A DNA stretch of 64,000 nucleotides. Origin: Adineta vaga (lineage: Eukaryota; Rotifera). Below, in pieces: positions 23,393-37,226 of this stretch; the stretch's first letter is position 1, and every line of letters begins with the position of its first letter. Where the stretch lies: assembly GCA_021613535.1 (NCBI GenBank), contig CP075495.1, positions 10,602,001-10,666,000 of the forward strand, read 5' to 3'. The notes under the pieces are model-generated. The model saw only the letters and a list, made by a program, of their open reading frames with translations. It had not been told where the DNA came from and did not search any database. The position numbers and the translations under genes were made by a program.

Positions 23393-24309
23393 TTACAATA
23401 GACTTTGCATTTCTTTCTGATTATCTTCAATATCATCATCATTATCAGGATCATCTAATCGACTATTACTGATAGTGCTAATTTGTGTCGTAGGTATCGA
23501 TGAGCTTGTTTGCCATTCTAAGAATCGACGAAATTGTCATAGAAATAAAAGTATAGAAACGCTAATTTTCTTACCACCAAAATTATCATCGGGCTGTTCA
23601 TCTTCAGATTCTTCTTCATGATCACTTTCACCATACGCAATAACGCTACAATCGCATTGATCTTCACCTTCAAAATAACCACATGAATCAATTTGAGTAT
23701 CAGCACAGTATAAAATTTCATCTTGACTTTGTGCTCCTATACAAATCGATTTCAGATTGATTATTTCTTTTGAAAAAAAGAGAAAATCTTCTTTTACCTT
23801 CTTCATCTATTAACATATATTGATCATTATGACGTGTTCGTGAATGTTGAAAACAATGTTGTTCGTGATCAGTTGTTGTAACTGGTATTAATGTTTGTCG
23901 AATACCAGCTGGAACATCCTGACTTCGAATTATGTCACAGACTATCGATAACAGAAAAAAAAACATTGATCTCTAGGATAAATACGAAAGAAATTTTCAT
24001 ACCAACAGTATCACAGAGACCAATACGTTCTAATTGCCGATAAACAAGTAAATGACTATTATTCAATGCAAACCATTGATTATTATGTGCACAGATTTGC
24101 AATTTAGGTGGACAATCACTTTCCATTAGTTTTGTTGAAATATCAATCATTAATTTTTCATCAATAACTGAATGTTTTAAATCTCCAAGACTTGAACTTG
24201 TAAAATTAATATTTGATGGTGCTAATGTTAATGTTCGAGAATGACATGCATTCGTTGATGATTTCCAAAATGGTTTCCACGATGAAAAATAACTTTTCAT
24301 ATTCTGCAT
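23393..24309 (-). CDS. small protein with a possible ParB/sulfiredoxin-like motif and acidic tail
   Basis: No ortholog is recognised with certainty. On the reverse strand an exon at about 24309-24002 reads MQNMKSYFSSWKPFWK and then LAPSNINFTSSSLG. The segment WFALNNSHLLVYRQLERIG follows. The order of an "x-P-x-x-I-x-F" strand, a predicted helix and a "W-x-A-L-x-N" strand resembles the ParB/Srx-like fold of uncharacterised eukaryotic proteins that carry W-Y-A-L-D-N-R-R; this is pattern memory, not a search. Further exons near 23940-23808 and 23735-23572 encode VPAGIRQTLIPV and an acidic stretch (DHEEESEDEQPDDN). The last exon ends at TAA 23395-23393. An in-frame Met at 24405 is possible, but an intron-like AG lies between it and MQNMK, so I chose 24309. 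Gene likely; function unknown. Confidence 0.55.
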
Positions 24310-27300
24310 TATGCTAATAGGAATAGCAAATGATCTGATGATAATGATATCTAAATAAAGAAGATAATCATCTGATCCGATTCTCATGTATTTAATCGAA
24401 ATCACAAATGGTAGTTTTTTTTTATTTGCAGATAATTGTCAGTCATCAATACAATTCTACTATTAAATTGACTGTAAAATTGTCTGTACGATAGAAATAG
24501 AACGATTCAATCAAGTTCGTAATAGACATTAACGGAATGCAAGACAGAGTTATTAATTATCTGTTTTTGCTTTGACTATCTTCTAACCGATTCCTAATCG
24601 TCTTTCTCATTAAGTTTAGATAGAAATAACATCCAATACTTACTGTATACAGACTGTCGCGTCTATCAAACTTTCTCGTTACTTATTTGATGATCAAATG
24701 ACTTGTATTGATAATTTTTGCTTGTCTGACGAATGTATGAGGGTCATATAAATAGAAGAGTCTCTTTTCTCCCCCCTCTCTCTCTCTCTTTCTATGTCTC
24801 TCGTTCTCATCTAATTGTTGTCGTTGGTACCATCACTACTAGTATAGTGCGTTTGCAATATGCGAAAGAAAACGTCTATGACGACAATTCACTCGAGAAA
24901 AGAAGAGAGGAAGAAGAAGACAAGTTCTACTCATCATTCTCTATTTCTCTTTTTTTCTTCTTACTATCATTCATTCATTCTCTCGTACTATTATAAATGC
25001 AATATAAATATTTGGAAGAATTGAACTCATATGATGATATATGAAAAAAAAACGCTGAAATTTTTGTTTGATATAGTCGTGTTTTGAATTATCAAACAAT
25101 CTGTTTTTGTTCTTCTTTCATTGATAATATTTACTCTAAATAATCATCACTATAAAGAGAAAACATCTTGTGATATATTGAATATTTACAGATAGTTCGA
25201 TAAATTATTAATTTCTCATGACATAGAGATATATTGATACTTCCAGATCGATGTTATTATGTTGTAAATTTTTCTTCTTCTTTTTTTTATTTCCAATTGT
25301 CACACATTGTCATTTCCTTCTCTCATTTTTTTTTCTTCTTCTTCTTGTAACCCGATGAATTCATCGAACGAATGTGATTAATCAATGCAAATATATTCTA
25401 CTCGAGTGAGCGTCATCGTTACGGCCAAGGATTCTTCAATAATCATGCTGATAGTTTCTGATAGGATGTTGACTTTGCTAGCGCGATTTTCTTCTTTTTT
25501 TTGTGCTGTCTCTCTTTTCGATAAGATATAATGCACGTACAATCGGATATATTGATACATACTTATAAGATTTATTCTCATTGTTTCGACAACGATGGCC
25601 CGACGTGTATCGAAATCTAAAGACTGACTAGATATTTCTTATTAACAAGAAGAAAAAAAAGACATCCTTCAATAATGCATTTTTACTAATAGATTTTTCC
25701 GATTTTCGTCGTTCGTATTTGATCTATGTCAGAAAGTGCACTTTGCGTATGAGCATGTGTATGTGCCTGATGTCAGATACGCTGAACAAACTTCTAATTA
25801 AATTTATCGTCGCATCGAAAAAAGTTCATCGACATTTTGTATCATTGTAGTTTGTCAAGCTCAGAGAAGAAAAAATATAGATATTACTAATTCAACTTAT
25901 AATGCAAAATGATACTTGATGAATATTGAAGAAATTCACATATGTATGTCTTGATGAAAACAGAAAAAAAGAAAACAATGACGACGTAATGATAATGTCA
26001 TCGAAGTCACTCGAATCAGAAATTGAGATAGACAGGAAATCAACAAGCGTGTCAGATGGTCTTGTCTATACGATTGTCACTGTTGACCGACTGACCATTT
26101 TTTTTCTCTTCTTTCCATGAACATAAGAAGATTGATAATGATAATCTAATTTTTGACATACTCTCTTACATTTTTTTTCTCTATGGACAAGCACATACAT
26201 AGAACATGACATCGAAGTTACCAGAACAGAGAAAAAAATCGATGCGTACTCATACATCAAAAGTTGAACTGACACACATTATTATTAGAAACATATCTAT
26301 ATGTTCATATAGAAGATAAAAGAAAATGTCATATTGTCTAACGAACGGAAATGGACTTGATACTTTGAAGATTTCTCTTTTTTTCTCATTCTATTTCATA
26401 GAATAATTAACAGACTGAGCATTTCTGTACAAGGTATTATAATTTGATTTCTCATGATATATCGAAATCAATTAGGATGAAATTTATAATAATTAATTGA
26501 ATTTTGTATATTTCTTTCTATATAAATCTTCATGTTACTATAAATTGATTTCGTGTTAATAAACAATAAAAAAAAAATTTTGTACGAGAGATTTCCGTCT
26601 GTTTTGTGGTGAACTTTCTATATGAAACGTTAGTTTCTGTATTACTCGATAGCAAAAATAAAACTACAAAGAGAAACAATGCGTTTGTCGATGCAATAAC
26701 TGAAGATCCGGTATGCAACGTGGATAGTATCTAAAAAAAAAGATTCAATGATGATCTTTTTATATATGTATTGAGAACATAATTTTATGAATCTATATAG
26801 AACCAATAATTTCGGTATTATTCTATTTTCTGCTCATTGATTGAAATATAATCGATACTCATCCATAAAGAAAATACTCCAATCAAAATTTTAAACTATT
26901 ATCAATACTACATCTACGTTTCAAACAATCGCTAAAATACATCTGTCAATACGCTACAGATCAAATAGTATTTTTTTCAATTCAACATATTTTTGTCTTT
27001 TCGACATCTATTGATTTCATATTGTCGAAAGCAAAACAATAAGACATTTACTCGACATAATATTTTGGTGTTATTGATTGATGTAAATGAACAAAAAGAA
27101 AAGTTTAAGAAGATGAAACCTTGACTAGCGATTAAACAATACTCTAAACGATAAAATCGAACGTGACTTTGTTAATATTATCAATAGTATATATGAGAAA
27201 AAGTTAAATATGTTTGGTCGCTTTATCAATTTTGACACTCACGTATGTTAATATACCATTCATCGGAATAACACTATTTGCTTTTCTTTTTCTACAATAC

Positions 27301-28518
27301 AAATTTCCTCCTTTTTTTCCGTTTTAATTATACAAATCGTTCACTCATTTCATCTCAATATATCAGCATTGATTTAGAAATAGAACCAAGCACAATAAGG
27401 TTTGTGTATATTCATTAGAAAGAAAGTCGATCTTATCTGATACAGATAGTTTGTGTGGCATGTGAATCAGTAGGCAGCTTATAAAAGGTAATATTTATCT
27501 TTTAAATACGTTATGAATATACTATCATTAATTTAAACTTAATATTAACTTTTACGGGAAAAGTTTTTTATTGACATAGAGAGAGAAAAATTGGCAATTT
27601 TTTTTTCTCTCTTTATCTTTGACATTTTGATCATATGGTAAGTTTTTACACATTGTCAATCATGAACAAACTGTTAGCAATCTCTTTTCTCTTCTACTTC
27701 ACATCATTAATCATGACTCAAATGTATGTATTTATTTTTCTTGATTCATAATAATTTTTATAATAACTATACATTCTATGTAGAACAACTCAATAGTTGA
27801 ATTCTCATTCCTGCAGTGAAAGACTATTAGTAAAAAGAAAAGTATTGATATAATCAGTAATTCGAATATTTGCAATCCTTTTCATTCGTATTTCTCTACA
27901 CTAAATCAAATCTATTCATGTAAGTTCTTTTTTTCTTCTCAACAAAATTTACCTTCAGATAATTGTAACTTCGAACTTCTGGTAAAATTAATAATACAAA
28001 ATTCTCCCAATGATTACTAGTTTTGTTTGTATCTCTCGTTCTTTGCGTCAGTTATGAAGTTAGATTAGATTCATTTTCTCTAATCGATTAATATTGAGAC
28101 AATTTACAACACTTTTTCGTGTGCTTCGAAAAGGTTTTTACATAGCTTTTATCGACGAGAAATTACTTTCATATGTAACAGAATGAGTCGTAAGCAATAT
28201 CTTGTAAAGTCTGTTTTTGTTTAAGTCGAAAAAAGAAACTGAAATATTCCGCAGAGAAAACGAATCGATTTATAGTCAACGTAGCATTATGATATAAAAG
28301 CTTATGCCGTACAATGTTCTAATGTATAAAAGTAAATATTTGTTTTGTTCTAGATAAAGACAAGATTAATGCCATGACCAATTTAATTTTTACTAAAAAT
28401 GATGGATGATTTCTGTTTTTGTTAGATTTATGTAATAATTCTTTATATTTTATCCGATTAGTTCACGTAATATCAAAATCATTGGTTCATACAAGTAATC
28501 CTGAAAAACTTATTATAT
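24310..28518. other. 4.2 kb gene-poor divergent region
   Basis: The largest stretch without a convincing gene. It holds a CT run near 24775-24789 and many T or A runs. Two short frames start with signal-peptide-like sequence: 27662 forward (MNKLLAISFLFYFTSLIMTQ, followed by a GTATGT) and 26718 reverse (MHTGSSVIASTNALFLFVVL). Neither could be joined to a convincing downstream exon. The region should carry promoters for the genes at 24309 (reverse) and 28519 (forward). Confidence 0.5.
24775..24790. repeat. (CT)n microsatellite
   Basis: Uninterrupted CT units preceded by a run of C, inside the gene-poor region. Confidence 0.75.
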
Positions 28519-30102
28519 ATGGGCATTTCATTACGATTCGCTCGACGAATATGTCTTATATTTATTATTTTCACTTTTATATTATTAGTGATTATAGTAT
28601 ATGTTCATACTTTCCACACTTCTTTTTTAAAATCAATTCCATCGTTTAGTAACGTTGTTATTCAATCTAATCATTCGAATAATCAAAAATCGATCAAGAA
28701 TGATAAGAACAAAATAGTACCAAAAAATTCACAATTGATTTATCACCCATCATCGGAATCTATTGTTTTAAGAGCTCTTCTACTTTTTTATCCAAACGAT
28801 CAAGAATCTGGATTTCTACCAGAATTTCGATGGTTTTATCGTTCATGGACAGAAATGATGATGAATGAATCAACATTATGGAGAACTGATATAATCGTTT
28901 ATGCGAATAAATATACATCTGTTTTCAAAAAACTTGGTTGTCTATATGAAAAAATTCGTTTAGATTCAAAAGAAAAACCTCAATGTCGAATTTTTCCTTA
29001 TATTCGTATTAAAGATCGTACATCGAATCATGACGTTTCAAGTAAATATCAAATCATCGATACACAACGTTCACAAACACTTTATGACCAATTACGAAGT
29101 TATGGTTATATCGATTCGATTAATACTGTTTTTGAATTTAAAACAACTTTTCTCATGTATGATTTTATACTTCGTACAGATATGGATTGTTTTCTTACCG
29201 AAAATTTTGCTCTTTATATACCATATAATGATTCTGTATTAGTTGGTCATGGTGGATATTCAACTGAATTTAATAATAAACGTTTAAAACGTATTGCACG
29301 AGATATGAATTGGAAATATGCTAATAAAACTAGTCTCGGATCAACTTGGTAAGAAGTTCATGAAAATAGATAATCTTAAATCTTCCTTTGATTCTTGTTT
29401 TCATATAGAATCAGTCAAAACTTCATAGTTAGGCTTTTGAGAACATCATTTATGTGATAGAAACAATCGAGAGATAGTGATGAGCATGAAATAGTTATAT
29501 TATTTCTTAGGTATGGATCACCATCGATCACTTATCAAATGGCTGATTATACAATACAAGCAATGATACATTTAGTAATGAACGAATTTACTATACCAGA
29601 ACGAGAACATAAACTCGGTGTGATGGTTAGTTTGAATTTTCTGTAGAGTCATTCTATTAAATCTAGATTTTTCTTTTATGCGGGATTTAGCTTTGGCCTG
29701 AATGGCATTTCGGTGTTCTTTTATTATATGGTGGTCATTTAGCTATTAATCATCTGATTTCTAATAATAATCTTACTATACTTCTAGCAGATCAATTGTT
29801 AGATCAAGGAGTTACATCAAAAGATCAAGTAGATATTCGAAAAAATCTTCGTTTACATCTTCATTGTTGGCATGGAAGTAATCCATTTTCAAAATTTGAA
29901 TTTAAAGCAGGAAAATATAAATCCATAGATCCATCTACATTAATTTCAGATACTTCAGCATCCGGTTATGTAAGAATGCAATTGATTCCAATAGAAAGAT
30001 AATTTTATCTTGAATTTTTAGGCAATGCGAATGGCATTAGAATCGAAATCGATGTCATTGGAACAATTGAAGGAAAAATTATTAGATATAAAAAAATTAT
30101 AG
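28519..30102 (+). CDS. type II membrane protein, glycosyltransferase-like (DUF7164-type)
   Basis: Four exons (28519-29348, 29511-29625, 29691-29969, 30022-30102) join in frame to give 434 residues. The N-terminus has a short basic cytoplasmic end (LRFARRIC) and one hydrophobic anchor (LIFIIFTFILLVIIVYV), the layout of Golgi type II enzymes. The luminal part contains LYDQLRSYGYIDS, then FILRTDMDCFLTENF, where DMD is in the position of a GT-A DxD metal site, then LVGHGGYST and, later, LWPEWHFGVLLLYGGHLAIN. The pattern matches what I recall of DUF7164 proteins in rotifers and other invertebrates; no enzyme activity is known to me. The introns are 162, 65 and 52 bp. Gene structure is firm; a sugar-transfer role is inference. 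Confidence 0.75.
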
Positions 30103-30496
30103 TTTTATGTTGATTTATTTTTGTTTTGTTATCGATTTGCAATAATACAGTTGAGTTTTCATATAAAAATAAATAATATCTACGAAATAGAATATTTTTA
30201 CCATCCAAATATTGGATATAGTTTACAAATGGCATAGATGATTTTCTTTCCTTTCTTTCTATATCTTGAATATCTAGCTATTTTAAAAGATTCATCAACT
30301 ATGCCTTCGTCTCCAGAGGTCATTAGTGATCGGAGTACTGAAGATGCTTTTTGCCGATTGGCTCAATGACGTTGAAAATATCCAAATATCATCATCTTGT
30401 TTTCACATCACATACATGTATAAATAAAAATAATACACTTCAAATTTATTTATTTGTTTTTATTGTGAATTAAATGTCTGATTCTTAACGTTAACG
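30103..30496. other. intergenic region between two forward genes
   Basis: 3' UTR of the glycosyltransferase-like gene with AATAAA at 30168-30173, then the upstream region of DEPDC5. A second A-rich AATAAA occurs near 30423. No other feature is seen. Confidence 0.5.
30168..30173 (+). terminator. AATAAA polyadenylation signal
   Basis: AATAAA 66 bases after the stop codon of the glycosyltransferase-like gene. Confidence 0.45.
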
Positions 30497-33400
30497 ATGA
30501 CTTTAATGGCAACGTCTGAGTCACAAAAACCACTAGAAGAAACTGCATTCAAAGGAAAACCGTAAGTACATACTTAAATCAAAAGTTTACATTCTGAATT
30601 ATCATTTCTAGATTTAAATGTCGAGTAGCTTTCACACGTGGACCAAGTTTGTAATCCTGATAAGTTTTATCTATTCAATTCTGAGTTTCTTGTCATTGAA
30701 TTTTAGATCTCTGTGCATTAACAACTGTTAATCCAAAAACAAACTTAGTGAAAGGTGATCTATTTGTGATAAGTCTAAATGATGATGACACACAAAAACT
30801 TGTTATGCAAGTTGATCGTGTTGATGATGAACGGCTTATTCAACCAACACATCCAGGTAGATAATTAATTTCAATTCTATTCATATCTTCGCTCATGATT
30901 TTGTTTCCGAATTTCAGAAATATTTATTGACGAATCAATAAAGAAAACATTTTCTGTGATTAGTTTTATGGTGAATCATTATATGGTACAAAAAGTAGCA
31001 AATAAACAGGTCTTTTTTTCTATTAACTTCAATAGTTCGTGTAGTTTTCTCTTGTACGATTTAGGCATTTGCTCTTTACTTGGTCGAAATTCAAGTTAAA
31101 GAACAATACTTTAGTCGTGGTGATATGTGGCGTTTCACACGTAAATTAGTAAATACTACAGTTTATTTGAAGAAAACACTTGATATATTCGGCATGAGGT
31201 AGAAGATTATGCTTTGAAACTTTAGTGATTCTAATGGAGAAAAAATCTAATTTAGAGCGACAGTCTATGGTTTATGGACAAGTAGACATCCATATCGTGT
31301 TTCTTCCGGTTATATCACAAAAGATACAAAAGTAAAAGGAATACATAAATGTATACCTTTTAATATTCGTGAGAGTTTTATTTAGATTGTATTTCGTTCA
31401 TTAAGTACATGTTGTACAATATTTTTACAAATGTCTAAAGAAATGTGGGATTTTGATCATCAAGGCGACACATATTATGAAAAAGCTGTTGATTGTTTTC
31501 TTTTGGATTTATTTACACGATGGAAGGTATGAGATATGAAAACAAAGAAAGAAAAATGTATTTGACATCTTTTCCTATTTTTAGAATATGAGTTGTCAAC
31601 ATGATGTAACAATGACTTTATTTTCACGCGTTTTCTATAATGCGACATCACTAGAAGATTTTCCTGAATGTTTAAGACAAGATATTAATAGAGATCATCG
31701 TGGAAGATTTTATGAAGATTTTTATCGGTAAATTATTTCAAAATATTTTGTTAGCGAACTGTTTTGATGCAATTGTACATGTAATTCGTTTAGTGTAATC
31801 TATCAAAATGAACGTTATGATGATTGGACACCACGTTTAGCGAAAATCAAACAAGTACTTATTAATTATAAAGAAGATCTTGTTAATTACCATAAAAAAC
31901 AATTACCAAAAGCTGAAGCAGATAGAATGCCGAATGGAACAATATCAACTGCAGCTGATGGAAATTATCTTGAAACATTAAATTTATCTGCTAGTGGTGT
32001 GTAGAAAGAAAAAATCAGTTCAATTTGAAAAATATTCATTTTCTTAGTTTTTGAACGTCATTTTATTGATCGTCCATTTGATCGACTTGGTCAAATGTCA
32101 TTAGTTATTACACCAGGTGGTGGTGTTTTTGAAGTTGATCGTGAATTAACCAATATGACAAAACAACGTGTATTAGATAATGGTATTGGAAGTGATCTTG
32201 TCTGTCTAGGTGAACAACCATTATTTGCTGTACCATTATTCAAATTTTTTAAAGAAAATCCAAACGCAGCCGATGACTATCAAATACCACATTGGATGAA
32301 TTTAAGGTTTTATTCGTTCAAATATCGAATTCATTTCCTAAGAATTTATATTTGTATCTTTGTAGTTATTATCGTAGTTCAAGTGCACAATCATGTTTTA
32401 AACGTTTTATTCCACGTGTACCATTTAAAGAACATCGAATTCTAGGTGGATTGTTAGGTATACATTACTTTTTGTCTTTAATATTTATTTATCAATTATT
32501 AAATATAATAGATGCAAAAAATGTAATGAATTCAATTACAGAAGATTTTTTTATAAAACCAGCTCATCTCTCAATGGAAGAATATGATGCTCATGTATTT
32601 AAAACAGCACCAAAGGGGTAACTTCTATTAAAGAAAATCTTCTCTATTATCTTTTATTTTGAAATCGATAGGTTAACGGAACAAACATCGAAAACAGAAA
32701 GAGTAATAAATGGGGATGGCCGTATAGCAAGACGACGAAATATTACCATGGGTCCTTCACGTAATTGAATTTATTTCAAATATTTCAAAAACCTCATTTC
32801 ATCATTTCAGAACCACCACTTGCTGAAGAAGAAGATACATTACAAGAACCAAATGGAATGTTAATTGTAAATAATAAACCATCAACATTATTCGGAATAA
32901 ATGACGATCCACCTCAATTTAATATTAATGTCAAAGATGATATTGTTCTTTCCACATCACATATAACATCTACAAATTTGTCAGCAGATCTTCAAGCATT
33001 CAATACATATAATCAATCTGCTCAAGTTTTATTCTATAATCCACAAAGTTTTACACGTGCTGCTCAAAGTGCTGATACTTATTTTTTAACATCTCAAATA
33101 TTTGCACGATTACAAGCACGACCAAAAGCTTTAACAAATCCATTTGCACCAGCAACTATACGTATACCAATGGTACCTGGACGACGTCGATGGGCGCATA
33201 CATTTCCTATAGGTAAAATTAATTGAATAAATACAGAATCATATCAGTATTTGTACAATAAAAGAATATCTGAATTCTGAATAGGTCCCGAAAACATACC
33301 ATGGCATTTTCATCATTTACGTAAAATGAAAGGAGCACTAAAACAAGAAACACTTGTCTGTATTGCTACATGTGCACATCTTGTTCTTCCGGGTACATCT

Positions 33401-36400
33401 AAACAGTTGACAAACAGTTTGAAATCAAAACGATTAAATCAACATTCGAAAATGAATAGTGATGCGAGTTCTCGACCAAAACGGTAAAGAATTTAATAAC
33501 AACAAACAATTCTTTTCTTCTATTCGTTCAATTCAATTCTATGTTCAGATTTGTCAGTCCATCACATTTTGATATGAAACGTGAAGCAGCTGATCGTAAG
33601 AATAGTATGACCGATGATAATCGCTCAAATGTTAATAATTTGAATGCCAAAAAATCCAATACTGATAATTCAAATAAATCATCACTACAATCGAAAAGTT
33701 CGTTGTTATATTAATCAATTCTTATAAATAGATGAAATTCTATTTTTTCATTTGTTTTTACAGGTCAGAAAAATGAAGCGATTATTTGGGGACCAACTGG
33801 TGTAGAACCATGGAGTGCGTCAATGATTACTGGAATTGATTGGAAATCGTTAACAATTCCAGCTTCGCTTCCAACAACATTCGACGTTGTACCATCAGAA
33901 GATGATTTAAAACGTGAATATACACATAATTCATATGAACTTTTTCAATGTTTACCACCATTAACTGAATACGATCGAAGACGAAGAAATACACAATATG
34001 GGACTACAAATCACGAAGGACAAACTCCGTATGATCATAGTTTGTCCGATATTCTATTTAAGTGATGATTTTTTGTTTATAGTCCTGATCCAATGGAACG
34101 ACATAAACTAGCATTTGATGAATTGATCGATCAACGCTTATCTCAAGTAAAGAAAAAAGATTCGACTTTGAAACTTTATTATCGATATTTGATTGATTTC
34201 ATAGGGTTTTCAAATGATTGTAGAAATTCCACCTCATATTTATAAAGCAATGATCGAAAAGATCCGATTAATTGGTTATAAAGAAACAGGATATAATCGT
34301 TTATTAAGTATCGGTCGTATCTATCATACATTAAGTCTTATTACGGAAGAAAATCGAACACAAGATACTGTTTTTATCTCTGTACAACAATTTAAACCGC
34401 AGTAAATCCTATTCTAACGATAATAGAATAATTCTTATTATATTGTCTTTAGATATGTCTTTCAACCTAAACCAGTTCTTTATAAATATCGATTTCAATG
34501 TCCCGATTCATCATATTATGATCCAGCGCGATATATTTTACAATTTGATAATTTAGAAGTATTTGCATGGAATGTTATTGATAATATTGTCTGTAGTCAT
34601 GGTTCCGGTGATCATAAACTTTCAGATGTATGTACTGGGAGATAATAAGTCTTTTAATTGTAATTCTATGTATTGATTTAGTCAACGAAACATTGGCGTA
34701 CTCGTCTTGTATTAATGCCTGTATCTCGAGATTATACAATAAAAAATATTGAATCCGGTCAAACGAAATGTGATAGTCGTCAAGAAATGTCTCATGAAGA
34801 TTATTTTCTGTATGTTGAGCATTTCATTCGATTTTTAGTTATGTTGAATAAACTTTCACGTATACGATCTGGTACAATTGAATCTTACCATCGAGTATAG
34901 TTTCAATCATTTACATTCATATTTTATCGTTTCTATCCATTCTTTTTCTTTTGTACTTTTAGCCTATTGATCCAATAACGAATATTAAACGACTTGATTG
35001 TCATAAATGTCAAGGAAGATATACGTAAGAATTATTTTCAATGACATACTGTTTTTGATATAATCATTCGGCAATTTTCAGAGGACCAACTCGAACATTT
35101 AGTCTTTACGATGTCATGTCTGAAGATACACAAGCTATTAATAATCTAATAGCTTTATTTCAAGATGAACAACAAGGATTAGCATTTGTTAAAGACAATT
35201 TTTTGCCGGAATATTCATTCATTGCAATTGAAGCAATTTGGTGGTGTATTGAACATTGTGATGATATATACGATGAACATACAGCTTTCTTATTATTTGA
35301 AGTAAAAGAGCAATAGATTTCAAATGAAAAATGACAATTTCTTTCTTTGTAGTTATTATATAACAAAAAAATCATTCGACATTGTACAAATGTTGATAAA
35401 TCGTTTCGTTTTGGCTTTTTTCTTTATTTTATTGTTACAGATAAAACTACAGATTGTAAGTTTATTTTATACAATAATTATTTCTATTATCTTGAATTCG
35501 ATATAATTTAGATTCTTTTGATTCGAATGATTATGCTGAAGTGGAATTTTATGAAACAAAAAAATTTATTCCTTCAATCGATTATCTAGGTTTTGGCGTA
35601 TGTAAACCTATGCGTTTGTTACCGAAATTAATTTCTGTTCAAGAAAAAATACCACGTATAACACGTCTTGGAACATCCAACGTTCAAGGAAATATATATT
35701 CGACTAGTTTAAGTAATATTTCAAATGATGATGTATCAACAAAACAAGAAATAACATCAATCGAATTGAAACGTAATTGTAATGTTGATGTTGATCCAAG
35801 ACAAGTATCTGATAGACGTGAATGGGCAATAGCACGACATCATGCATATTATAATCCACATTGTTTATTTGAATTAGAAATTCGTTGGCTTGTAGCAACT
35901 TCATGTATACTTGGTGATTTAATAACCAATTGGTCGTTACGTACAGGAACAATGTCTAGATCAAATCAAGTTTCTTTCCATCTTATTCCGATTCCTTGCG
36001 ATCCATTTGCAGAATTCGATCCATTACGAGGTACATTTTCATATTGATTCTCTAATATTTACTTTTTTCATCTTATCTATTCTTTTTTCAGGTCCTATCT
36101 ATATTCGAATGGATTCATCATGTCTCCGTGGTAAACTTGCTAATCTTCCTGAAAAACAGCGAGTACTTCGTTTGAATATTTTTCAAGAATTGATTGTCAA
36201 ACGGTTTGTACATTTAATTTTCATTTCATTCCTATTGTTTTCAAGATGGTTCTTTTTTTTAGTTATGGCTTCATTTTGAATACATGTGTTAGTTATAGTA
36301 ATGAAAATATCTATTATGTTCATTTAAGTGGTGGTATGCTTGTTTATATTCTATCGGATGTTTACAATGTACATTTTAATCGTCGAACAATGCGTGTAGC

Positions 36401-36659
36401 ATCAAATGGAACAACCGATGGTCAATCATCGCCACTTGACTGTGGCTTTTATTGGTGTTGGAATTTTTGTCTAGGTAAAAAATGGCGAAGTTCTCAAACC
36501 GGTGAAGAGAAATATCAAGATATTATGTTAGCAGATTTTCGTGCATTTTGTGCTAATGATGACAATCGTTTACTAAATTTCTGGAATGAAGTAGATGGAA
36601 TGGCAGAGGCTCAAATGATTGAAAAACAACAAGATCTAGAAGAAAATGATGATATCTAA
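30497..36659 (+). CDS. DEPDC5: DEPDC5 / Iml1, GATOR1 complex subunit
   Basis: DEPDC5 with NPRL2 and NPRL3 forms GATOR1, the GTPase-activating complex for Rag A/B that switches off mTORC1 at the lysosome when amino acids are scarce. ATG at 30497 ([12 protein letters not shown]) is followed by about twenty-four short-intron exons. The most diagnostic stretch is at 32094-32240: [18 protein letters not shown], then [20 protein letters not shown] and [10 protein letters not shown], the hallmark of the Iml1 domain. A DEP-like region ([17 protein letters not shown]) sits near 35210. The C-terminal domain has [28 protein letters not shown] and [18 protein letters not shown], as in the last part of DEPDC5, and ends at TAA 36657-36659. 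The second intron appears to use GTTTGT at 30647 as donor. The exon set covers N-terminal to C-terminal domains without a visible break. Confidence 0.9.
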
Positions 36660-37226
36660 GAGAAATTGTCGCTCAATCTTTGAAGAATTTCTAGTCTTTT
36701 ATTTTTCATTCTATTGTGTATCTTTTGTCTCTATGTATATTTTCAATGACAGTGATTTTCATATATATATATTTATATTCAAGAAAAGAAATAAACGATG
36801 CGTTTTGGTTTTTGTATGTGAATTCCGGGAAAACAGCTTGTTCTCTTCATTACTTGGAATACTCAGTGTTTATATTAACAAAAGACAGAATTTTAACGAT
36901 AATATTATTAAATTAATATCAACGGTAAATTCCATGATTAATCTGACTGATTCAAAATCATTCGTTACCCGATCGTGACAATCAACGTAAAAAAATTGAA
37001 ATATACAATTCATTGTAGTGATGCACGAAAATAATTTAATCTTGAAGGTGGTCAAAGTATAGAGACAAAGATTGCTAATTAATTCACATTATGATAGTCA
37101 TATTTATTTTGATTATACTTTACTAGTTAGATAATCATCTTCGTCTTTCTCATAACATTTTTCTCGAACTGTTAAATATCTAACTTTATGTTTTATAATT
37201 GATACAGTTGTTCGTTTACATGTAGA
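36660..37226. other. intergenic region, nothing recognised
   Basis: AT-rich sequence between two forward genes. Overlapping short open frames here have no conserved character. It should hold the DEPDC5 3' UTR and the glutaminase promoter. Confidence 0.5.

Noticed and set aside
24733-24996. 87-codon forward frame across the CT repeat
   Set aside because: Its composition comes from the microsatellite and a T-rich end (LFFFLLSF); no sign of a real protein.
27662-27796. Two-exon mini-gene starting MNKLLAISFLFYF with a 60-bp intron
   Set aside because: The simplest join gives only 24 residues before a stop; kept as a lead in the findings, not as a gene.
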